Shown: positions 18,541 to 28,177, numbered from the stretch's first letter. The stretch is DNA of 64,000 nt from Thermosynechococcus sp. NK55a (GCF_000505665.1 NC_023033.1:1116001-1180000); one strand, 5' to 3'. The notes: a model not told the origin generated them from the letters alone. Program-made: numbers and translations.

Positions 18541-18649
18541 CAATAAGCAATCAAAAAGCAGATATTAAATGCGAAAACCTTCACATTCATGGCCGTCCTA
18601 CACCTATATTGCTGATCCCCATCTCGAAGGACAATGCTGGAGAGAACCG

Positions 18650-19113
18650 ATGTCTAAGCTGATTTCCCTGGCAGAGGCTAAAGCTGGCGATCTCTACATG
18701 ATTGCTCGGTTGACATGCCCTAACCCTCGAGAGCTTTTAGGAATGGGTCTAAAACCGGGAGTCATCATTACCATCCTGAAAAAAATAATCACGGTGCGGC
18801 GATGGTTGCTCTCAATGACCAGCGATTTTGCATTAACCACGCCTTAGCGCAACACATTTTGCTGGCAGCTGTCAAAGCGAGAGAGGTTCATCTACGTACT
18901 GCTCCCATTGGTGCCCGTCTACGCATTACCGGATATGCCCCTACTGCCCCTAGTTATAAACGTAAATTATTGGCAATGGGCTTGACCCCCGGCACTGAAA
19001 TTGAGATTGTCCGCCATGCCCCCCTAGGTGATCCCACAGAGATTAAAGTGCGGGGTTTCCATTTGAGCCTACGTAAGGATGAGGCCGATGCACTGGAAGT
19101 TTCGCCCCTGTAA
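18650..19113 (+). pseudogene. feoA: Tandem FeoA-FeoA protein, interrupted by a -1 frame break
   Basis: FeoA is a small SH3-like protein that supports FeoB ferrous iron uptake. The ATG at 18650 (GGAG 8 bases upstream) opens a FeoA domain with LTCPNPRELLGMGLKPGVIITILKK. At an A7 run (18779-18785) the frame ends in unrelated sequence, while the -1 frame continues exactly as a FeoA domain should (MVALNDQRFCINHALAQHIL) and then encodes a second complete domain with KRKLLAMGLTPGTEIEIV, KVRGFHLSLR. With one more A the product is a 154-residue two-domain FeoA. The alternative of two separate genes needs an unsupported start at 18802 without ribosome binding site. It heads the iron operon. Confidence 0.78.
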
Positions 19114-19128
19114 CTAATGGAGTGTAGC

Positions 19129-21423
19129 ATGACAGCAACTATTGCCTTGATTGGCAATCCTAACTGTGGTAAGACAACAATTTTCAATGGCCTTACAGGA
19201 CTAAATCAGCGCGTTGGCAACTGGCCGGGAGTTACGGTTGAGCGCAAGCAGGGTTACTATCGCGATCAAGATCTAGTAGTAGAGGTGGTGGATTTGCCAG
19301 GCGTCTATGCCCTCGATGCTGAAGAGGGCACTGGAGTTGACGAGCAAATTGCCCGTAATTTCTTGCTAGAGGAGGCGTATGACTTAGTCGTAAACATCCT
19401 TGATGCTGCTAACCTGGAGCGTAATTTTTACCTGACCTCCCAGTTGCTAGACCGAGGCGTGCCGCTTATATTAGTGCTAAACATGATTGACAGAGCACAG
19501 GCTAATGGAATTAGTATTGATAGCCAAGTGCTCAGCCAGCGTTTAGGCATTCCGGTTCTTCCTTTTTGCGCCAAACAAAAGCTCTACTTTGATCAACTGC
19601 GGCAAGCAATTCGCCTAGCTCTTCAAGATCGGCCAATTGTCACTGTTAGGGCGCCTCAACTCCCTATCATTGAAGAGGCAATTGCTGATTTGCTGACTAA
19701 AGGTGCTAAGGATCGAGGACAAGCCTTGGCTTGGCTGCAATATCTAGAATCTGTCCCCAAGGAGGAGGTGCCCCACCTCCATCAATGGCGACGACGGATT
19801 CACCAAACCCTAGAAGAAGATATTGATCTTGTGATTGCCGACAGTCGCTATCACTGGATTCACCATCTAATGGCGGATGTTTTGAAACGGGGCGATCGCC
19901 CGGCCACAACAGTTTCGGATCGCATAGACCAAATTGTTCTCAACCGCTGGTTGGGGGTTCCCATCTTTTTGGGCGTCATGTACATGGTGTTTTTAATTTC
20001 AATCAACGTTGGCGGTGCCTTCATTGACTTCTTTGATATTGGGGTGGGAGCATTGGTTGTGGGCTGGCCAACCCAAGTTCTAGAAACCCTCCATGCCCCT
20101 GGTTGGTTAATTGGTCTGCTGGCAGAGGGAGTGGGTGGTGGCATCCAAACCACAGCAACATTTATTCCCCAGATTGGCCTGCTTTTTATTTTTCTTACCT
20201 TCCTTGAGGACAGCGGTTATTTGGCACGGGCAGCCTTTGTCATGGATCGACTGATGCGCTGGATGGGCTTGCCCGGCAAATCCTTTCTGCCAATGATAGT
20301 GTCCTTCGGCTGCAATATCCCCGGCATCATGGCTACTCGCACCCTTGAAAATCGGCTCGATCGCTTGATGACGATTCTCATGGTTCCTTTTATGTCCTGC
20401 GGTGCCCGCCTACCGGTCTATGCTCTGCTTGTTGCGGCTTTCTTCCCCCGCAATGGTCAAAATATTGTATTTTTGCTCTACCTGTCGGGAATTGTAGCAG
20501 CAATCTTTACCGGATTTGTGATGAAACGCACTCTCTTTCAAGGGGAAATTGCACCTTTTGTAATAGAGTTACCTCCCTACCATTTGCCTACGTTGAGGGG
20601 GGTGTTCCTTCGAGCTTGGGAACGGCTAAAAGCGTTTCTCGGCCGAGCCGGCAAGATGATTGTGACCCTTGTGGTCATTCTGGGGCTACTCAACTCTGTG
20701 GGCACCGATGGCAGTTTTGGCAAAAAGGATAGTACGCAGTCGATTTTAAGTGCCTTTAGCCGTCAAATTACGCCCGTATTTTCACCTATGGGAATCGAGC
20801 CAGACAACTGGCCGGCTACTGTGGGACTCTTTACGGGCGTGTTTGCCAAGGAAGTGATGGTGGGGACAATGGATGCTCTCTATACAGAACTAGCCCGGCA
20901 GGAGTCTCAGGAGGCTAGCGCTGGAGACGATGCGGCACCATTTTCAGTTTGGGAACAACTGAGGCAAGCAGTGCTGAGTGTTCCGGAAAATCTCAGCAAA
21001 CTAGGGCAGCAGATGCTTGATCCTTTAGGGTTTCAGGTATTGCAAGGGGCGGATAATCCCAAAGCAGCGGCTGAAGTGCAGCAGGTGCACTACACCACAT
21101 TTGGTCAGATGGTACAGCAGTTTGGTACACCAACAGCAGCGATCGCCTTCCTCCTATTTGTCTTGCTCTACTTTCCCTGTGTGTCAGCCACTGCTGCAGT
21201 CTATCGAGAAACCAATCTGGGCTGGACAATCTTTGTAGTCACTTGGACAACGGGCTTCGCCTACTGGGTTGCCACTGGTTACTATCAGATCATGACCTTT
21301 ACTGCTCATCCTGTGTTTTCTGCACTGTGGTTAGTCAGCCTAGGAGTAGTGATGGCAATTGTGATCATGGCCTTGAAGTATTACGGCGATCGCCGGCACT
21401 TTTCCTCGCCACAGGAGGTGTAA
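19129..21423 (+). CDS. feoB: Ferrous iron transporter FeoB
   Basis: Inner-membrane Fe2+ transporter with an N-terminal GTPase-like domain. The 764-residue protein has G1 GNPNCGKTT at 9-17, G3 DLPGVYAL, G4 NMID, then a helical spacer, and from about residue 270 the membrane core with conserved SFGCNIPGIMATRTLE and GVFAKEVMVGTMDAL. Length is typical. I take the ATG at 19129, preceded by GGAG at 7 bases, not one four codons earlier that has no ribosome binding site. It lies 15 bases after the feoA stop, and an AGGAGGT for the next gene overlaps its end, so the genes are tightly coupled. Confidence 0.96.
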   Translation: MTATIALIGNPNCGKTTIFNGLTGLNQRVGNWPGVTVERKQGYYRDQDLVVEVVDLPGVYALDAEEGTGVDEQIARNFLLEEAYDLVVNILDAANLERNFYLTSQLLDRGVPLILVLNMIDRAQANGISIDSQVLSQRLGIPVLPFCAKQKLYFDQLRQAIRLALQDRPIVTVRAPQLPIIEEAIADLLTKGAKDRGQALAWLQYLESVPKEEVPHLHQWRRRIHQTLEEDIDLVIADSRYHWIHHLMADVLKRGDRPATTVSDRIDQIVLNRWLGVPIFLGVMYMVFLISINVGGAFIDFFDIGVGALVVGWPTQVLETLHAPGWLIGLLAEGVGGGIQTTATFIPQIGLLFIFLTFLEDSGYLARAAFVMDRLMRWMGLPGKSFLPMIVSFGCNIPGIMATRTLENRLDRLMTILMVPFMSCGARLPVYALLVAAFFPRNGQNIVFLLYLSGIVAAIFTGFVMKRTLFQGEIAPFVIELPPYHLPTLRGVFLRAWERLKAFLGRAGKMIVTLVVILGLLNSVGTDGSFGKKDSTQSILSAFSRQITPVFSPMGIEPDNWPATVGLFTGVFAKEVMVGTMDALYTELARQESQEASAGDDAAPFSVWEQLRQAVLSVPENLSKLGQQMLDPLGFQVLQGADNPKAAAEVQQVHYTTFGQMVQQFGTPTAAIAFLLFVLLYFPCVSATAAVYRETNLGWTIFVVTWTTGFAYWVATGYYQIMTFTAHPVFSALWLVSLGVVMAIVIMALKYYGDRRHFSSPQEV

Positions 21424-21425
21424 TC

Positions 21426-21674
21426 ATGCTTTTGGAATTGCAGGACTATATTAAGAAGCGCCAAGTGGTTTCCATTGAGGAGTTGGTGAATCATTTTCGA
21501 TCGCCACCGAGTCTCATTGAGCCTATGATTGAGCAGCTCATAGCCAAAGGGCGAGTCCAAAAAATCACCCCTAGCCACTGCAGCAGTTGCCAGCAGTGCG
21601 GCTCGCAGTCTCTTCAATTGTACGAGTGGAGAATGAACCATGTTATCTTCAGCAATGATCAATCGCCTAAATGA
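21426..21674 (+). CDS. feoC: FeoC-like winged-helix regulator
   Basis: An 82-residue protein. The first 45 residues form a small winged helix (LLELQDYIKKRQVVSIEELVN, then SLIEPMIEQLIAKGRV) and a cysteine cluster CSSCQQCG follows, as in FeoC proteins that bind a metal or iron-sulfur cluster and regulate FeoB. AGGAGGT 6 bases before the ATG at 21426 overlaps the feoB stop, and position after feoB supports the assignment. Its last 35 bases overlap the start of the ferritin gene in another frame. Confidence 0.82.
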   Translation: MLLELQDYIKKRQVVSIEELVNHFRSPPSLIEPMIEQLIAKGRVQKITPSHCSSCQQCGSQSLQLYEWRMNHVIFSNDQSPK

Positions 21675-22164
21675 ACAGATTAACCTTGAGATGTTCTCAG
21701 CCTACCTCTATTTGCAGATGAGCTCTTGGTGTGCTCACAAAGCCTTGGAAGGATGTGCTACTTTTCTTGGGCAACATGCCGATGAAGAAATGGCGCACAT
21801 GCGGCGTCTCCTGAGCTATATGCACGAGACCGGTGCCCTAGCAATTTTGAAGGATATAGCAGCTCCTCCCCACAACTTTGCTTCTCTTAAGGAGATGTTT
21901 AACCAAGTCTATGAGCATGAACAGTTTGTCACTCGCAAAATAAACGAGCTAGTGCATTTAGCCAATAGCGAACCTGACTATTCAACACTGCAGTTTTTGC
22001 AGTGGTATGTTGCTGAACAACACCAAGAAGAATTTTTATTCAAAAGTATCCTCGATAAGATTGAACTCATTGGCACAGAAGGGCAAGGACTATTTTTTAT
22101 TGACCAAGAAATTGGCAAACTTACCTCAACCAGAAACAGCAAGACACTGCCCAGCATAGGCTAA
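21640..22164 (+). CDS. ftn: Bacterial ferritin (non-heme)
   Basis: Iron storage protein of 174 residues. It has the four-helix ferritin pattern with ferroxidase-site residues: Glu in NEQINLEMFSAYLYLQ, the HADEEMAHM helix, and EQFVTRKINELV and VAEQHQEE later. It is a FtnA-type ferritin without the heme-binding Met of bacterioferritin. The ATG at 21640 has GGAG 8 bases upstream and lies within the end of feoC, so translation is coupled. Placing iron storage in the same transcript as iron uptake lets the cell take up and buffer iron together. A weak hairpin follows. Confidence 0.92.
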   Translation: MLSSAMINRLNEQINLEMFSAYLYLQMSSWCAHKALEGCATFLGQHADEEMAHMRRLLSYMHETGALAILKDIAAPPHNFASLKEMFNQVYEHEQFVTRKINELVHLANSEPDYSTLQFLQWYVAEQHQEEFLFKSILDKIELIGTEGQGLFFIDQEIGKLTSTRNSKTLPSIG

Positions 22165-22169
22165 GCGCC

Positions 22170-22186
22170 ACCCCTTGTCCAGGGGT
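22170..22186 (+). terminator. Weak hairpin after the iron operon
   Basis: ACCCCT and AGGGGT pair perfectly around a 5-base loop just after the ferritin stop. There is no clear T tract, so termination is uncertain. Confidence 0.35.
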
Positions 22187-22269
22187 TGAATGTTACCCCA
22201 GAAGATTTAAGGGGATCTAGGGATAAGTTATTGGCCCATCAGTGCTATAACGACACGATAAAAAGACAA

Positions 22270-23571
22270 CTACGCCAACATCTCAGAGTAGAAACAGTTA
22301 GGAGATGCTTGGTAAACCTGGGTAATGGTGGCGGCCAGTCGTTGCATGCCAAGGGCAATTTCCTCATTACTGGCGGTGAGACTAATGCGTAAGCACTCCT
22401 GTTTGTGGCGCCACGGCTCCGTTAAGCCGGGGAAAAAGGAACTGCCGGGAACAACAATCACACCTGCTCGTTTCAAGTGTTGATACAATTCCCAATCCGT
22501 CATGGGTAAATCCCGTAGCCACAACCACGCAAAAATCGCCCCTTCACCGCGATGCAAAAACCAAGGAATGTCGTTGGGTAAAGCACTGCGTAGGGCGTCT
22601 TCGAGAATTGTAAACTTGCGCTGATAGAAGGGGCGAATGACATTGACAGACACTTCGGCGAGGGCACCGTTGGCAATGGCTAAAGCGGCGATCGCCTGAC
22701 CGTAGCGGGAGGCATGAATGCAGGCATTGGTTTGAAAAGCTTCAAGGACACTCAAAATCTCGCGATCCCCAATGGCAATCCCCACCCGTTCCCCCGGCAG
22801 CCCTGCTTTTGAAAGGCTGAGGCAGTGGACAATGTTCCCGCCAAAAACGGGCGCTAGTTCGGTAAAATTCAAACTGGGGTAGGGTGGCCCATAGGCAGCA
22901 TCAATCAGCACCGGCACGCCATAGGGCACAGCCAAATCGGCAATTTGGCGCACCTCTAGGTCTGTGAGTACATTTCCCGTTGGATTGCAGGGACGGGAGA
23001 AGATTACACAGCCCGTGGTGTCGTCAATGTGCAGTTGTTGAAAGTCTGGACGATACTTAAAGGTGTGATCCGCTTCAAAAACCTCAAGGCGCGGACGATA
23101 GGCAACAACGGTATTGGGGGTAAGGCTGACGCCACCGTAGCCTGTGTATTCGGGACTTAAAGGAAGAACGACTTTCTTTAATTGACCGTTGGCGCTCAAG
23201 CCCCCAAAGGCATTGGCAGCAAAGAAGTAGAGGGCCTGACTGCCGGGGGTGACAAGGACGTTGCGCTCCGTCAGGTTCAAACCATAGCGGCGATTAAAAT
23301 CATCGACAACAGCAGCAATCAACGGTTCATACCCTTGGCTGGCACCATAGCGGCAGACCACTTGGCCAAATTCTGGGCTGGCCATCAGTTCGTGGGTACA
23401 GTCACGCCACAGTTGCTCGACCTCAGGGAGAATGAGGGGGTTGCCTGCACTCAGGTTAATGAGGTCTTGGCCGCGATTCAGGCGCAGCGTCTCGATAATA
23501 TCCTTCATGATTGCCCGGACTCCCGTCAGTTGGGACATTTGCTGGCCAATCTGGGAGAGTGCAGGATTCAT
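22270..23571 (-). CDS. avtA: Valine-pyruvate aminotransferase-like PLP enzyme
   Basis: Fold-type I aminotransferase of 433 residues closest to AvtA, which forms valine or alanine by transamination. Visible features are the N-terminal LINLSAGNPLILPEV, VTPGSQALYFFAANAF, the cofactor-binding RPCNPTGN, DAAYGPPYP, the Schiff-base Lys in SLSKAGLPGERVG, and a C-terminal substrate Arg in ECLRISLTAS. The ATG at 23571 is preferred to a TTG two codons upstream. Substrate range is inferred from the family. It is convergent with the iron operon and divergent from the HlyD gene. Confidence 0.88.
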   Translation of the reverse strand: MNPALSQIGQQMSQLTGVRAIMKDIIETLRLNRGQDLINLSAGNPLILPEVEQLWRDCTHELMASPEFGQVVCRYGASQGYEPLIAAVVDDFNRRYGLNLTERNVLVTPGSQALYFFAANAFGGLSANGQLKKVVLPLSPEYTGYGGVSLTPNTVVAYRPRLEVFEADHTFKYRPDFQQLHIDDTTGCVIFSRPCNPTGNVLTDLEVRQIADLAVPYGVPVLIDAAYGPPYPSLNFTELAPVFGGNIVHCLSLSKAGLPGERVGIAIGDREILSVLEAFQTNACIHASRYGQAIAALAIANGALAEVSVNVIRPFYQRKFTILEDALRSALPNDIPWFLHRGEGAIFAWLWLRDLPMTDWELYQHLKRAGVIVVPGSSFFPGLTEPWRHKQECLRISLTASNEEIALGMQRLAATITQVYQASPNCFYSEMLA

Positions 23572-23716
23572 AGGCAAAGGACATAGACAGTATTGGTTAG
23601 GATAGCATCTGCGCTTCTATTCAGGGACAGATAGAACCAATAGACACGGTCAATGCTGCTCTGCGGTAGGTCACTGTAACATAACGTTAGAATAGGTCAA
23701 GAACTGTAAGGGATTC

Positions 23717-25003
23717 ATGGCAGCCTTTATCCCCTTCGTCGGCAAAGCTTCATCCCCGGGGCGATCGCTCGTGATTGGGGTGATTGCCGCGGGCCTAGTG
23801 GGCGGTGCTGGACTACTTCTCTGGCGATCGCGCCAAACGCCCCTTGACCTAGATCGCTACACCGTTTCCGTTCAAGACAGTCGCGATTTAGTTGCTCGCA
23901 TTGCGGCCACGGGCAAAGTAGTGCCTGTGCAAACTGTCAATATCAGTCCAAAGCGAGCGGGTCTTTTGGCAGAACTGTACGTCGAACAGGGGGATCGGGT
24001 GAAAGCGGGTCAAATCATTGCCCGTATGGACAACCGCGATGAACAAGCGCAACTCGCCCAAGCCCAAGCCAACCTAGCGGACGCCATTGCCCGTCGCGAT
24101 CGCATCGTTGCCGGGAACCGGGCTGAGGAAATTGCCCAAGCCGCAGCCCAAGTGCGAGCCGCCACCACCCGCGCTCAATTGGCAGAAGAACGCCTGAAAC
24201 GCAATGAATTCTTGGCGGCGGAGGGGGCGATTCCCCGCGATACCTTGGATGAACTAAGAGCGAATCGCGATAGTGCGATCGCCAACCTCAATGAAGCCCA
24301 AAAGCGTTTGCAACTCTTACAGCGTGGCTCCCGCAGTGAAGACATCCGTCAAGCAGAAGCCGCAGTGGCTGCTGCCCAAGCCCAAGTCCAAGCCGCCCGT
24401 GCTGCCCTCGAAGATACCGTGATTCGTGCTCCTTTTACGGGGATCATTACCCAAAAGTACGCCAGTCCAGGAGCCTTTGTAACCCCCACCACTACAGCCT
24501 CGGCAACAACCTCTGCCACTTCCACCTCCATTGTGGCGATCGCTGAGGGGTTAGAAATTCTTGCCGAAGTACCAGAAGTGGATATTGGCCAAGTGCTCGT
24601 GGGGCAACCCGTTGAAATCCGTGCCGATGCCTATCCAGGGGAAACCTTTCAAGGGCGGGTGCGGCTAGTAGCTCCCGAGGCAGTGGTGGAGCAAAATGTC
24701 ACCTTCTTTCAGGTGCGGGTTTCCTTGGTGACAGGGCTAGAAAAGCTGCGTTCTGGGATGAATGTGGACTTAGATTTTCTGGGGCAAAAAATTAACAACG
24801 CTCTCTTGGTACCCACAGTGGCTATTGCCGTTGAACGGGGCCAAACGGGTGTTTATGTGGTGGGTGCAGACAAACGACCAAAATTCCGCCCCGTCACCAT
24901 TGGCAGTAGCTGGCAAGATCAAACCCAAATTATCCATGGTGTCAGTGTCGGTGAGCGCGTCTTTATTGACTTTCCTGAGCGGCTACGTCCGAAACAGGAG
25001 TAG
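23717..25003 (+). CDS. HlyD/RND-type periplasmic adaptor (membrane fusion protein)
   Basis: A 428-residue adaptor that would link an inner-membrane exporter to the outer membrane. A single N-terminal helix (about residues 18-35) anchors it; a half lipoyl domain follows (NISPKRAGLLAELYVEQGDRV), then a long coiled coil rich in Ala, Gln and Arg (about 95-225), the second lipoyl half (AALEDTVIRAPFTGIITQ), a Thr/Ser/Ala-rich loop near 258-272, and beta-barrel domains. It resembles DevB-type adaptors of cyanobacterial ABC exporters. No exporter is adjacent; the MacB-like ATPase at 53475 is a distant candidate partner. The VOC gene follows after 3 bases. Confidence 0.88.
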   Translation: MAAFIPFVGKASSPGRSLVIGVIAAGLVGGAGLLLWRSRQTPLDLDRYTVSVQDSRDLVARIAATGKVVPVQTVNISPKRAGLLAELYVEQGDRVKAGQIIARMDNRDEQAQLAQAQANLADAIARRDRIVAGNRAEEIAQAAAQVRAATTRAQLAEERLKRNEFLAAEGAIPRDTLDELRANRDSAIANLNEAQKRLQLLQRGSRSEDIRQAEAAVAAAQAQVQAARAALEDTVIRAPFTGIITQKYASPGAFVTPTTTASATTSATSTSIVAIAEGLEILAEVPEVDIGQVLVGQPVEIRADAYPGETFQGRVRLVAPEAVVEQNVTFFQVRVSLVTGLEKLRSGMNVDLDFLGQKINNALLVPTVAIAVERGQTGVYVVGADKRPKFRPVTIGSSWQDQTQIIHGVSVGERVFIDFPERLRPKQE

Positions 25004-25006
25004 CCT

Positions 25007-25432
25007 ATGGCCTTCCACCATGTTTCAATTCGCACAGCCAATATCCAGCGGGCGATCGCCTTCTATGAATGCCTAGGCTTCACGATGGAGGTCCGCTTTA
25101 CCACGGGCTATACCCTCGCCTGTTGGCTCAAGGGCTGGCACACCCGCCTTGAGCTTCTGCAAGTCCCTCAACCGAAGCCGGCGGCGGATTCCTTCCACGA
25201 TGAGCACTACGTCGGCTACTACCATCTTTCCTTTGATCTCAGTGACCATCCTGACCCCCTTGAAACATGGCTCAATCAGGTGGGAGAAACCCTAAAGGCC
25301 CAGAGTTTACCCTTTCAGCTATTGCTGAAGCCAACTCAGCAAGTGATTGGTTCATCCCTTTATCACGTCGCCTTTATCCGCGATTGTGATGGCTTGCCCC
25401 TTGAATTTTTGCAGTGTCTGGGTTCCTGCTGA
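25007..25432 (+). CDS. VOC (glyoxalase/dioxygenase) family protein
   Basis: A 141-residue protein of the vicinal oxygen chelate fold. It begins FHHVSIRTANIQRAIAFYECLGF, the classic first beta-alpha-beta module with a metal-ligand His, and ends with HVAFIRDCDGLPLEFLQ supplying the terminal Glu. RLELLQV and YYHLSFDL provide the central strands. Reaction unknown; the family covers lyases, dioxygenases and resistance proteins. It starts 3 bases after the HlyD stop, so the two share a transcript, but I see no obvious functional link. Confidence 0.83.
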   Translation: MAFHHVSIRTANIQRAIAFYECLGFTMEVRFTTGYTLACWLKGWHTRLELLQVPQPKPAADSFHDEHYVGYYHLSFDLSDHPDPLETWLNQVGETLKAQSLPFQLLLKPTQQVIGSSLYHVAFIRDCDGLPLEFLQCLGSC

Positions 25433-25487
25433 GGCCTAAGCGCCGATAAAATAAGGGGGCTGAGAGATTTTTGGGTCGTAGATAGGC

Positions 25488-26981
25488 ATGCAACTGCAAA
25501 CGGTTACTACAGCAATTCCCGACTGGTCGGGGGATTTACTGGCGATCGCTGTGTTTCAAACGGAAGGCACCCTCACCCTCACCGACCCCTACACGACCCT
25601 CGATCAACGCCTCAATGGCCTATTGCAGGAACTCATCAACGAAGGGGAATTTCAAGGTAAGTCTGGTACCTCCCTCCTGATGCGCCTATTACCCAACTTT
25701 CCCCTTAAAAAACTCCTGCTTGTTGGCCTTGGCAATCGCGAAGAATTTAACTTAGAAGCCCTCCGTCGCACTGGCGCCACCATTGCCCGCACTGCCCGCC
25801 GTGAACGCGCAAAAACCCTAGGCATAGCACTGCCCCATGAAACTTTAGAGGCGGCTGATGCCGCCCAAGCCGTTGCCGAAGGGGTTATCCTTGCCCTCCA
25901 CAGTGATGTCCGCTTCAAGACTGACCCGGAAGCGCGCAAACTCTTACCCTATCCAGAAGTCGTGACCCTTTTAGGGCTAGGGGAACAAACTGCCGCCTTG
26001 ACCCGGGCGCAGCGGATTTGCGATGGCGTGATTCTGGCGCGGGAACTGGTGAACGCCCCTGCCAATGAAGTGACTCCCGTCACCCTTGCAGAAACTGCTC
26101 AGCAACTGGCAGCCACCTATGGCCTGAGAGCCAAAATTTTGGAGCGCGATGAATGTGCTGCCCTTGGCATGGGTGCCTTTTTGGGCGTGGCCCAAGCCTC
26201 TGATTTGCCGCCAAAATTTATTCACCTTACCTACACTCCCCTCGGCAACGTACAGAAGAAAATTGCCCTCATTGGCAAGGGGTTAACGTTTGATTCCGGC
26301 GGCCTCAACCTCAAAACCCAAGGGGGCATTGAAACCATGAAAATGGACATGGGGGGAGCTGCAGCCGTTTTGGGAACGGCCAAGGTCATCGGTCAACTCA
26401 AACCCGCTGGCATTGAAGTCCACTTTATTATTGCTGCCACTGAAAACATGATTAGTGGCCGGGCGCTGCATCCGGGGGATATTCTCACCGCCTCCAACGG
26501 TAAAACCATCGAGGTCAACAACACCGATGCTGAAGGCCGCCTCACCCTTGCTGATGCCCTTGTCTATGCCGAAAAACTGGGCGTAGATGCGATTGTGGAT
26601 TTAGCCACCCTGACAGGTGCCTGTATTGTTGCCCTGGGAGACAATATTGCCGGTCTTTGGAGCAATAACGCCGAATTAGCCCAGGCGCTGCAAAAGGCCA
26701 GCGATCGCTGCGGGGAAAAATTCTGGCAAATGCCCCTTGAAAATAAATACTTTGAGGCCATGAAGTCCCAAGTGGCTGACATGAAAAACACGGGCCCGCG
26801 CTCGGCAGGGTCAATTACTGCCGCCCTATTCCTTCAGCAATTTGTCGACCATACCCCTTGGGCACACCTTGACATTGCTGGACCAGTCTGGACGGAAAAA
26901 GAAGATGGCTACAACAATCCCTGTGGAACTGGCTACCCCGTGCGCACCCTGGTGGAGTGGCTATGCAGTCTCAGTGCCTAG
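25488..26981 (+). CDS. pepA: Leucyl aminopeptidase (M17)
   Basis: Cytosolic di-metal aminopeptidase of 497 residues. The N-terminal macro-like domain covers about 1-170. The catalytic domain has [15 protein letters not shown] (metal Lys and Asp), [12 protein letters not shown], and [17 protein letters not shown], the M17 signature with the active-site Arg. Length is normal. It forms hexamers in other bacteria and can double as a DNA-binding protein in E. coli; here only peptidase activity is supported. rsmE begins 7 bases after its stop. Confidence 0.96.
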   Translation: MQLQTVTTAIPDWSGDLLAIAVFQTEGTLTLTDPYTTLDQRLNGLLQELINEGEFQGKSGTSLLMRLLPNFPLKKLLLVGLGNREEFNLEALRRTGATIARTARRERAKTLGIALPHETLEAADAAQAVAEGVILALHSDVRFKTDPEARKLLPYPEVVTLLGLGEQTAALTRAQRICDGVILARELVNAPANEVTPVTLAETAQQLAATYGLRAKILERDECAALGMGAFLGVAQASDLPPKFIHLTYTPLGNVQKKIALIGKGLTFDSGGLNLKTQGGIETMKMDMGGAAAVLGTAKVIGQLKPAGIEVHFIIAATENMISGRALHPGDILTASNGKTIEVNNTDAEGRLTLADALVYAEKLGVDAIVDLATLTGACIVALGDNIAGLWSNNAELAQALQKASDRCGEKFWQMPLENKYFEAMKSQVADMKNTGPRSAGSITAALFLQQFVDHTPWAHLDIAGPVWTEKEDGYNNPCGTGYPVRTLVEWLCSLSA

Positions 26982-26988
26982 GAACTAA

Positions 26989-27717
26989 ATGCGATCGCCC
27001 CAACGGCTCATTGTTAAAGGTAGCCAAATTTTAGATCAGTGCGTTACCTTGACTGCTGAGCAGCAGCATTATCTATACCATGTGTTGCGTCTCAAAGGGG
27101 GAGATGAACTCTGGATTCTTGACGGTCAGGGTCAGCGGTGGCTTGGAGAACTCCAAGGGCACACCGTCAAGCTGTTACGCCCTGATTGCCGTGAGACGGA
27201 ACTGTCCACTGAGATTATTCTCTGTCTGGCTCTACTCAAGGCAGCGAACTTTGAGCAGGTGTTGCAACAGGCAACGGAATTGGGAGTCAAGCACATTGTG
27301 CCCATTCAAACAGCGCGATCGCTCCTGCAACCCAGTATCAATAAATACCAGCGCTGGCAACGCATTCTCCAAGAGGCCGCCGAGCAAAGTGAGCGTCTTT
27401 ATGTGCCTACCCTCAGTGAGCCCCTGTCGGTTGCCGAAATGGTCAGTCTCACCCCCAAGGGCTACATTGCAAGTTTAAGTGCCCCGCAACTCCTGTGGAA
27501 TTGCTTGCCCCAGATGAATCTTTCTGGGCCCATTTATCTAGCGATCGGGCCAGAGGGCGGATGGACAGCCTCGGAACTAGAGCAGGTCTTAGTTGCTGGG
27601 TGGCAAGCATTTTCCTTGGGTCGGCGTACCCTGAGAGCCGTCACCGCCGCGATCGCCAGCCTGAGTGTGGTGAGCCATTATGCTGAGAGACACTGCGTCA
27701 GCCCACAACAGCATTGA
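26989..27717 (+). CDS. rsmE: 16S rRNA m3U1498 methyltransferase
   Basis: SPOUT-class methyltransferase of 242 residues that modifies U1498 of 16S rRNA. An N-terminal PUA-like domain (HYLYHVLRLKGGDELWILDG) precedes the SPOUT knot with KHIVPIQTARS, EQSERLYVPTL, AIGPEGGWTASELE and SLGRRTLRAVTAAIA, all typical of RsmE. AGGA lies 5 bases before the ATG. The str-operon promoter overlaps its last codons, which links two groups of ribosome-related genes. Confidence 0.94.
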   Translation: MRSPQRLIVKGSQILDQCVTLTAEQQHYLYHVLRLKGGDELWILDGQGQRWLGELQGHTVKLLRPDCRETELSTEIILCLALLKAANFEQVLQQATELGVKHIVPIQTARSLLQPSINKYQRWQRILQEAAEQSERLYVPTLSEPLSVAEMVSLTPKGYIASLSAPQLLWNCLPQMNLSGPIYLAIGPEGGWTASELEQVLVAGWQAFSLGRRTLRAVTAAIASLSVVSHYAERHCVSPQQH

Positions 27718-27743
27718 CAACACAACAGCCACCTCGATACACT
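27714..27743 (+). promoter_or_regulatory. Promoter of the str operon
   Basis: TTGACA (27714-27719) and TACACT (27738-27743) are separated by 18 bases. The -35 box overlaps the rsmE stop codon, and transcription would start about 25 bases before rpsL. Confidence 0.6.
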
Positions 27744-27773
27744 AGAGTTTCGGTAAAATTAACGTAAGCCCCA

Positions 27774-28177
27774 ATGCCCACCATCCAGCAACTGATCCGC
27801 CAAGAGCGGGAACTGTTGAAAAGAAAACAAAATCTCCTGCCCTCAAAGGCTGCCCTCAACGGCGTGGGGTATGCACACGGGTCTACACAACAACGCCCAA
27901 AAAGCCCAATTCTGCCCTGCGCAAAGTGGCACGGGTACGCCTGACCTCTGGCTTTGAGGTGACCGCTTACATTCCGGGAATTGGCCACAACTTACAGGAG
28001 CACTCCGTGGTCATGATTCGCGGCGGTCGTGTTAAAGATTTGCCCGGTGTGCGCTACCACATTATTCGTGGCACGCTGGATACTGCCGGTGTCAAAGATC
28101 GCAAGCAAGGTCGCTCCAAATATGGAGCCAAGCGTCCCAAGCCCGGTGAAGCTGCTGCTACCGGTAAGAAAAAATAA
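27774..28177 (+). pseudogene. rpsL: Ribosomal protein S12, reading frame broken by one base
   Basis: S12 is the universal decoding-centre protein of the 30S subunit. The ATG at 27774 opens [18 protein letters not shown], then the frame goes wrong at AGAAAACAAAA. The -1 frame continues as canonical S12: [50 protein letters not shown] and a Lys-rich end at 28177. One extra A in the A4 run at 27824-27827 restores a complete 134-residue protein with RKTKSPAL. S12 is essential and single copy in most bacteria, so the gene must work; I treat the break as a probable base-call error, and a functional rpsL is the safest annotation. Confidence 0.93.

Noticed and set aside
18802..19113. Second FeoA as an independent gene
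   Set aside because: Its start has no ribosome binding site and lies inside the first FeoA fold; the frame-break explanation accounts for both halves.
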